In this document: positions 31,005 to 34,508 of the stretch, one piece after another
Numbering within the stretch: position 1 is the first letter of the stretch
Layout: every line of letters starts with the position of its first letter
Source of the DNA: Garicola koreensis
GTDB lineage: Bacteria; Actinomycetota; Actinomycetes; Actinomycetales; Micrococcaceae
Length of the DNA stretch: 34,508 bases
Assembly: GCF_014195445.1 (NCBI RefSeq)
Contig: NZ_JACIBT010000011.1
Location: 1-34,508 of the forward strand
Direction: 5' to 3'
Program-made: the position numbers and the translations under genes
The notes under the pieces: model-generated
Told to the model about the DNA's origin: nothing
Databases searched by the model: none
The model's input: the letters and a program-made list of their open reading frames with translations, nothing else

Positions 31005-31496
31005 GTGAGCACCCCACCCCAGAAAATCGACGTCGGACCGCACGTTGCGGCGTACCAGCTGCGCATCAGCGCACCGGCAGATCAGCTCTATCGGCTGGCG
31101 GCCGATCCGCATCGGCACCATGAGATCGACGGCTCGGATACGGTCCGGTCCCGCGCCGTCGGAGCCCATGAACTCACCGAGGGTGCGAAGTTCTCCGTAC
31201 ACATGCGCCGGTTCGGCCTCCCCTACCGGCTTCCGCTGCGCGTGACCGCAGCCCGGCCGCCTCAGGGTCAGGTCCCCGGCGTCGTCGAGTGGCGCCAGCC
31301 CACAGGCCACCGGTGGCGTTGGGAGTTCGAACCTCACCCCGACGGCAGCACCACGGTCACCGAGACCTACGACGCGACCCGGCAGAATCCGGCCGCCCGG
31401 GCGGTGCTGGGGATGGCGGGTGTCCCGCAGCAGAACGCGCACAGCATTCGGGCCTCGCTGCGGCGGATGAGTGCCCGGTTTGAGTCCGCTGGGTGA
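31005..31496 (+). CDS. SRPBCC (START/Bet v1-like) domain protein
   Basis: Small (163 aa) protein with the polyketide-cyclase/SRPBCC helix-grip fold. The opening strand YQLRISAPADQLYRLAADPHRHHEID is the typical ISAPxxxVxxxxxDxxxxxxWxP-like start. It is followed by GAKFSVHMRRFGLPY, a basic EWRQPTGHRWRWEFEP strand and DGSTTVTETYDATRQNP before the long C-terminal helix. Such proteins bind hydrophobic ligands; no partner is evident. The GTG start has a leaderless layout. The last codons and stop (CCGCTGGGTGA) are repeated 19 bases downstream. Confidence 0.8.
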   Translation: MSTPPQKIDVGPHVAAYQLRISAPADQLYRLAADPHRHHEIDGSDTVRSRAVGAHELTEGAKFSVHMRRFGLPYRLPLRVTAARPPQGQVPGVVEWRQPTGHRWRWEFEPHPDGSTTVTETYDATRQNPAARAVLGMAGVPQQNAHSIRASLRRMSARFESAG

Positions 31497-31515
31497 GTTC
31501 GACCCCGCTGGGTGA
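31486..31515 (+). repeat. Direct repeat duplicating a gene end
   Basis: CCGCTGGGTGA occurs at 31486-31496, where it encodes the last residues and stop of the SRPBCC gene, and again at 31505-31515. Confidence 0.65.
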
Positions 31516-31718
31516 ACAGATCCGCGGTTGCGCGCACCGAGAAATCGCGGCCGGCACCCCTGCCGGGCAGCGCAGTTGCCGATAAGCTTGAGCGTGATGG
31601 GCGAGTGAACTTTTCGTCAGATGCGACGAAATATGTAGAGTGCGCCCCACGTTGCCCCTAAGCGCCCGTACTGCCGTTCCAGTGCCCGCGCCTCTCATAC
31701 CTGGCAGGAGTAAGCTGC
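31497..31718. other. Intergenic region between SRPBCC and CGNR genes
   Basis: A 222-base stretch without a gene. It holds the second copy of the gene-end repeat, a short hairpin CCGGCA-CCCC-TGCCGG at 31551-31566 that might end the SRPBCC transcript, and the inverted repeat at 31612-31631. A possible promoter is TTTCGT (31612-31617), 18 bases, TAGAGT (31636-31641). The ribosome site AGGAG at 31706-31710 is 8 bases before the CGNR start. Confidence 0.55.
31612..31631. promoter_or_regulatory. Palindrome in the CGNR-gene promoter
   Basis: TTTCGTC-AGATGC-GACGAAA, a perfect 7+6+7 inverted repeat overlapping the candidate -35 and spacer. It could be an operator, perhaps for the CGNR protein itself (inference). 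Confidence 0.5.
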
Positions 31719-32492
31719 ATGTTCAACGCCGAAGTGAATCGTGCTCTGAATGCCGCGGCCGCTCTGATCAATACGGCCGAAGGTTCCAGAAGCGCCAAAC
31801 ACACCCCGGACACACTGGAGACCGTGGAGGGATTGGCCTCCTTCCTCGAAGCTCAGGAGCCTGAGCTTCAGTGGTCCGCCTCAGCCGCCGACGACGACCA
31901 GCTGCAGAAGGTCCGTCAGCTGCGCAGCACCCTGCGCAGGGTCTGGGAAGCCGGACCTCACGCCACCGATGAGCTTCAGCTGATCAATGAGCTGCTGGAA
32001 GGAGTGGGCACACAGCTGGTCCGCTCCGCTGAGGCTGGCGAGCCGGAGGTGGTGGAATCTCCGATCCCGGTCTCCTCGCAGACGCATCACGTGATGACAG
32101 CGAGGTTCGCTGCGGCTCTTTCCCACCTGGTGGTGGCCCAGGAGACCCGGCGGCTGCGCATCTGCCGCGGCGAGGACTGTGATGCGGCCATTGTGGATCT
32201 CACCCGCAATCGTTCCAAGCTCTTCTGCGACTTCGGCAACTGCGCCAACCGGGCGCATGTGCGGGCCTACCGTGCCCGCCGGGCCGCGCAGCAGCGAGCC
32301 GAGGAGGCCGGCAGCGGGCGCAGACCCCCAGCGCAGCGGAGCAAGCCATCAGCCGCGGAGAAGGCGGAGGAGCTCAGCCGTCCGACGTCGGACTCTGCGG
32401 TGGCGGCCAAGGAGTTCCGCAACCGGATGCGCGATGAGCTGATGGAGACCAGGCAGAAGAAGTTGGAGAAGGAAAAAGACTCGAAGAAGTAG
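31719..32492 (+). CDS. CGNR zinc-finger transcription factor
   Basis: ABATE-type N-terminal region (about 1-140) followed by the CGNR zinc finger, in which Cys149, Cys154, Cys170 and Cys175 should bind zinc (RICRGEDCDAAIVD, then LFCDFGNCANRAHVRAYRARR). The family motif CGNR appears as CANR. A long, very charged Lys/Glu/Arg C-terminal tail (about 188-257) is predicted disordered or helical and is longer than usual. Such proteins are putative transcription factors, with ABATE thought to bind a stress ligand. ATG 31719 has AGGAG with 8-base spacing. A palindrome in its promoter suggests regulation. It converges with the small membrane protein, five bases between stops. Confidence 0.88.
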   Translation: MFNAEVNRALNAAAALINTAEGSRSAKHTPDTLETVEGLASFLEAQEPELQWSASAADDDQLQKVRQLRSTLRRVWEAGPHATDELQLINELLEGVGTQLVRSAEAGEPEVVESPIPVSSQTHHVMTARFAAALSHLVVAQETRRLRICRGEDCDAAIVDLTRNRSKLFCDFGNCANRAHVRAYRARRAAQQRAEEAGSGRRPPAQRSKPSAAEKAEELSRPTSDSAVAAKEFRNRMRDELMETRQKKLEKEKDSKK

Positions 32493-32497
32493 GCGGC

Positions 32498-32956
32498 CTA
32501 TTCGCTGCGTTGGCCGTAGTCCGGGTCCTGCGGATCTTGTGACTCCTGCGCGCTGGACTCCTCGGCCTCCTTCTGCCGCGCCTTCTCTCGGCGGGCTGCG
32601 ACCTGCTGCCGGTACAGCTCCTCCGATCTGCGGTTCACCCCGGAACCCTCAGAGAGGTGTGCCGGGTTCTCCCGTGAGGCCAGCTGCAGCATGGAGACGA
32701 TGAGCAGACTGGCGATGAATGCGATGCCGAAGGCCAGCAGCGCCAAGTTGACCGGGTTGTCCATGGCCGAGGAGGTGTGCTCCACGCGCGGGTTGTCCGT
32801 GCCGCCGGAGGAGACGATCAGGGTGACGACTCCCGCCACGACCCCCAGGGCAAAGGAAAAGATCAGGGGAGCCTTCACCGACTCCAGTATGGAGCGGCGA
32901 TCCTTGGGGTCCTCGGCCACGTGTGATTCGTCCTTTGTGAGCAGTGGGTGAGTCAT
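32498..32956 (-). CDS. Small two-helix membrane protein, function unknown
   Basis: I do not recognise the family. The 152-residue protein has a polar N-terminus, a hydrophobic segment PLIFSFALGVVAGVVTLIVSSGG (about 29-52), a second NLALLAFGIAFIASLLIVSMLQL (about 69-92), and a charged cytoplasmic tail. The tail is rich in Glu, Gln, Arg and Lys and predicted as coiled or helical (RRSEELYRQQVAARREKARQK). ATG 32956 has GAAGG about 9 bases upstream. TAGAAT at plus 32983-32988 is a good -10, giving a leader of about 20 bases. Confidence 0.65.
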   Translation of the reverse strand: MTHPLLTKDESHVAEDPKDRRSILESVKAPLIFSFALGVVAGVVTLIVSSGGTDNPRVEHTSSAMDNPVNLALLAFGIAFIASLLIVSMLQLASRENPAHLSEGSGVNRRSEELYRQQVAARREKARQKEAEESSAQESQDPQDPDYGQRSE

Positions 32957-33008
32957 CCGGCACCTTCGGCCGGGGCATCACCATTCTACGCCGTGTAGAA
33001 GATGCGAT

Positions 33009-33566
33009 CTAACCGGCCTTCTTCGACTCGTGGGTCAGGCCGGCGGCGGAGATCAGCAGCAGCACAGCCATCACCACCACCCCCATGCCGGAGATGCCCA
33101 GAATCCCGTGGGCATCCAGTCCAGCACCCAGGAAGAGCCCAACGCCGGTGAGCACACCGACCACACCGAGGATCAGGTGGTCTCGGGCCGGAACGAACTG
33201 TGAGCGGACCCGGAAGGCGCCGACGAACTCAGCCACCCCCATCAGCACGAAGCCGAGGCCAGCGATGATGGCCAGGGCGGCGGGGGAGGCTGCGAAGATG
33301 GCGGCGATGCCGGAGAATATCCACCCCGCTGCGCCCAGCGAGATGCTGGTGCGCATCGCGACCGGCACCGACTCCACCTTCACGTAGTCCCAGACGGCGG
33401 TGGCTGCCAGAATGAAGAAGGCTGCCAGCCCGATGCGGGCCAGGGTCATGGTCTCGTCGGTGGTGAAGACGGTGAACAGCGCGAAGATCGCCGTGATGAC
33501 TGCTCGGGTCCAGGCTGGGCGAAGCAGTGCTGCGGCAGTTGTGGGATCGACATGGGCTACAGGCAC
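33009..33566 (-). CDS. HdeD/DUF308-like membrane protein
   Basis: Small (185 aa) membrane protein with about six hydrophobic segments in three pairs: ITAIFALFTVF, LARIGLAAFFILAATAVWDYV, SLGAAGWIFSGIAAIFAASP, LAIIAGLGFVLMGVAEFVGAFRVR, HLILGVVGVLTGVGLFLGAG and GMGVVVMAVLLLISAAGLTHE. The pattern and the GVAEFVGAFRVR phrase resemble HdeD/DUF308 proteins, linked to acid or envelope stress in some bacteria; the role here is unknown. The GTG 33566 start has TAGACT exactly six bases upstream and no convincing ribosome site. Confidence 0.72.
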   Translation of the reverse strand: MPVAHVDPTTAAALLRPAWTRAVITAIFALFTVFTTDETMTLARIGLAAFFILAATAVWDYVKVESVPVAMRTSISLGAAGWIFSGIAAIFAASPAALAIIAGLGFVLMGVAEFVGAFRVRSQFVPARDHLILGVVGVLTGVGLFLGAGLDAHGILGISGMGVVVMAVLLLISAAGLTHESKKAG

Positions 33567-33572
33567 CCCAGC

Positions 33573-33578
33573 AGTCTA
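33573..33578 (-). promoter_or_regulatory. -10 element, leaderless-type start of HdeD-like gene
   Basis: TAGACT on the minus strand, 6 bases before GTG 33566. It lies in the short gap after the MATE gene. Confidence 0.5.
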
Positions 33579-33582
33579 CTAT

Positions 33583-33614
33583 TTATTCGCCCAGCACCTT
33601 ATTCGCCGAGCACC
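33583..33614 (-). repeat. 16-bp tandem duplication including a stop codon
   Basis: On the minus strand GGTGCTCGGCGAATAA, the last codons and TAA of the MATE gene, is followed at once by GGTGCTGGGCGAATAA, a one-mismatch copy. Confidence 0.75.
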
Positions 33615-34508
33615 ATCCAGCGGGTGCCCACGGCACGGATGCCCAGGGTCAGCGCACGAGCCCCCATGAAGACCACGGCGAAGGCCACCCAGAGCCACAG
33701 GATGATCTGGGTCTGTTGCCCGCCGGAGACGGTGTCGTGCACCCACCACAGCACAGGCAGGTAGATGCCCAGATTCACCACCCCGACCAGAGCCAGGTAA
33801 CGGACGTCGCCGGCACCCATGAGGACCCCGTCGAGCACGAACACGTAGCCGGCCAGCGGCTGGGAGACGGCCAGCACGAACAGTGCCACAGTGATCGCCT
33901 CGGCCACTGTGGCACTGGGGGTGAACAGCCGCGGCACCCAGGGGGCGGCCGCCGCAGTGAGGGCACCGACGACCACGCCGAAGCCCACCGCCCACAGGGT
34001 CATGACCCTGACCATACGGCGGGCCGCAGCCTCGCGCCCGGCACCGAGCTCCCGGCCGATCAGCGCCTGGGCGGCGATGGCGAGCGCGTCGAGCACGAAC
34101 GCCAAGGTGGAGAAGAAGGTGAAGGCCACCTGGTGTGCGGCCAGGGTCTCGGGCCCCAGATCGGTGGCGACCACAACAGTGGCGACGATCGCTGCCCGCA
34201 GGGTCACGGTGCGCAGCATCATCCAGCTGCCCACACCTGCGGCCCGGCGCAGTGCGGCCGGTTCGGGCCCCAACGCGACGCCTGCGGCGCGAATGCGTGG
34301 GATCAGCATCCACAAATAGGCGATGGCCATGCCCCACTGCGCCAGTGAGGTGCCGATGGCCGCCCCGGCCACACTGAGTCCCACCGGGTGGACGAGGATC
34401 AGGTTGAGCAGCGCGTTGGCGCCGAAGCCGGCCGCAGCCACCACCAGCGGGGTTTTGGTGTCCTGGAATCCGCGCAGCATCCCCACGGCTGCAAAGACCA
34501 GCAGCATC
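33599..34508 (-). CDS. MATE-family efflux transporter (DinF-like), N-terminus beyond window
   Basis: C-terminal about 300 residues of a multidrug and toxic compound extrusion transporter, which uses a Na+ or H+ gradient to export drugs or metabolites. The 5' end lies past the right edge. Visible landmarks: MLRGFQDTKTPLVVAAAGFGANALLNLILVH, GAAIGTSLAQWGMAIAYL, then LAAHQVAFTFFSTLAFVLDALAIAAQALIGRELGAG (the MATE repeat motif), FVLDGVLMGAGDVRYLALVG and a final helix before TRWMVLGE. The DinF/NorM-like subfamily fits the GFQDTKTPL and VLDALAIAAQALIG wording. About eight membrane helices are seen. Confidence 0.9.
   Translation of the reverse strand, partial: MLLVFAAVGMLRGFQDTKTPLVVAAAGFGANALLNLILVHPVGLSVAGAAIGTSLAQWGMAIAYLWMLIPRIRAAGVALGPEPAALRRAAGVGSWMMLRTVTLRAAIVATVVVATDLGPETLAAHQVAFTFFSTLAFVLDALAIAAQALIGRELGAGREAAARRMVRVMTLWAVGFGVVVGALTAAAAPWVPRLFTPSATVAEAITVALFVLAVSQPLAGYVFVLDGVLMGAGDVRYLALVGVVNLGIYLPVLWWVHDTVSGGQQTQIILWLWVAFAVVFMGARALTLGIRAVGTRWMVLGE

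Overview
The window reads as a GC-rich chromosomal segment of an actinobacterium. Almost every position carries a gene, start codons include several GTGs, and many genes overlap by 1-8 bases. Lineage-typical families are present: a lysG/lysE pair, a CGNR zinc-finger protein, an IclR regulator and a formylglycine-generating enzyme. Proteins are rather acidic. A member of the Micrococcales, perhaps a Micrococcaceae/Nesterenkonia-like organism, is my inference; there is no rRNA in the window to confirm it. I found no tRNA, rRNA, CRISPR array, insertion sequence or phage gene. No stretch longer than about 225 bases lacks a gene.

Layout. 1-4044: an AI-2E-family permease cut by the left edge, an ATP-grasp enzyme with a C-terminal acylphosphatase-like domain, and a convergent flotillin. 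4171-13251: a compact minus-strand operon in the order livG, long-chain-type acyl-CoA synthetase, livH, livM, livK, livF, phenylacetate-CoA-ligase-like protein. It is closed by a strong hairpin and headed by a promoter whose spacer holds a palindrome. Diverging from it are an IclR regulator and an acetyl-CoA-synthetase-like protein that has lost the usual nucleotide-binding motifs. Together these suggest uptake of an organic (probably aromatic or other carboxylic) acid coupled to CoA activation. 15153-18200: a glutaminase, an aromatic-ring-type FAD monooxygenase and a DoxX-like membrane protein.

18237-20529: a long nested hairpin (terminator or small RNA), a trans-sulfuration-type PLP enzyme and a formylglycine-generating enzyme with both catalytic cysteines. 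20617-24464: a small polyketide locus with a type III PKS (intact Cys-His-Asn), a SAM methyltransferase and an FAD hydroxylase. A UbiA prenyltransferase converges on it. It could make a methylated, hydroxylated and possibly prenylated phenolic or quinone lipid. 24548-28095: a small-multidrug-export-type protein, a luciferase-like flavin monooxygenase, and the lysG-lysE pair with a palindromic operator between them. 28100-34508: a CrtI/phytoene-dehydrogenase-like oxidoreductase, an unrecognised multi-pass membrane protein, an SRPBCC protein, a CGNR transcription factor, two small membrane proteins, and a MATE transporter cut by the right edge.

Two patterns run across gene boundaries. Many genes have a TAnnnT-type hexamer exactly 6-7 bases before the start codon, the arrangement expected of leaderless transcripts. 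Several gene ends carry short tandem duplications, some of which include the stop codon.
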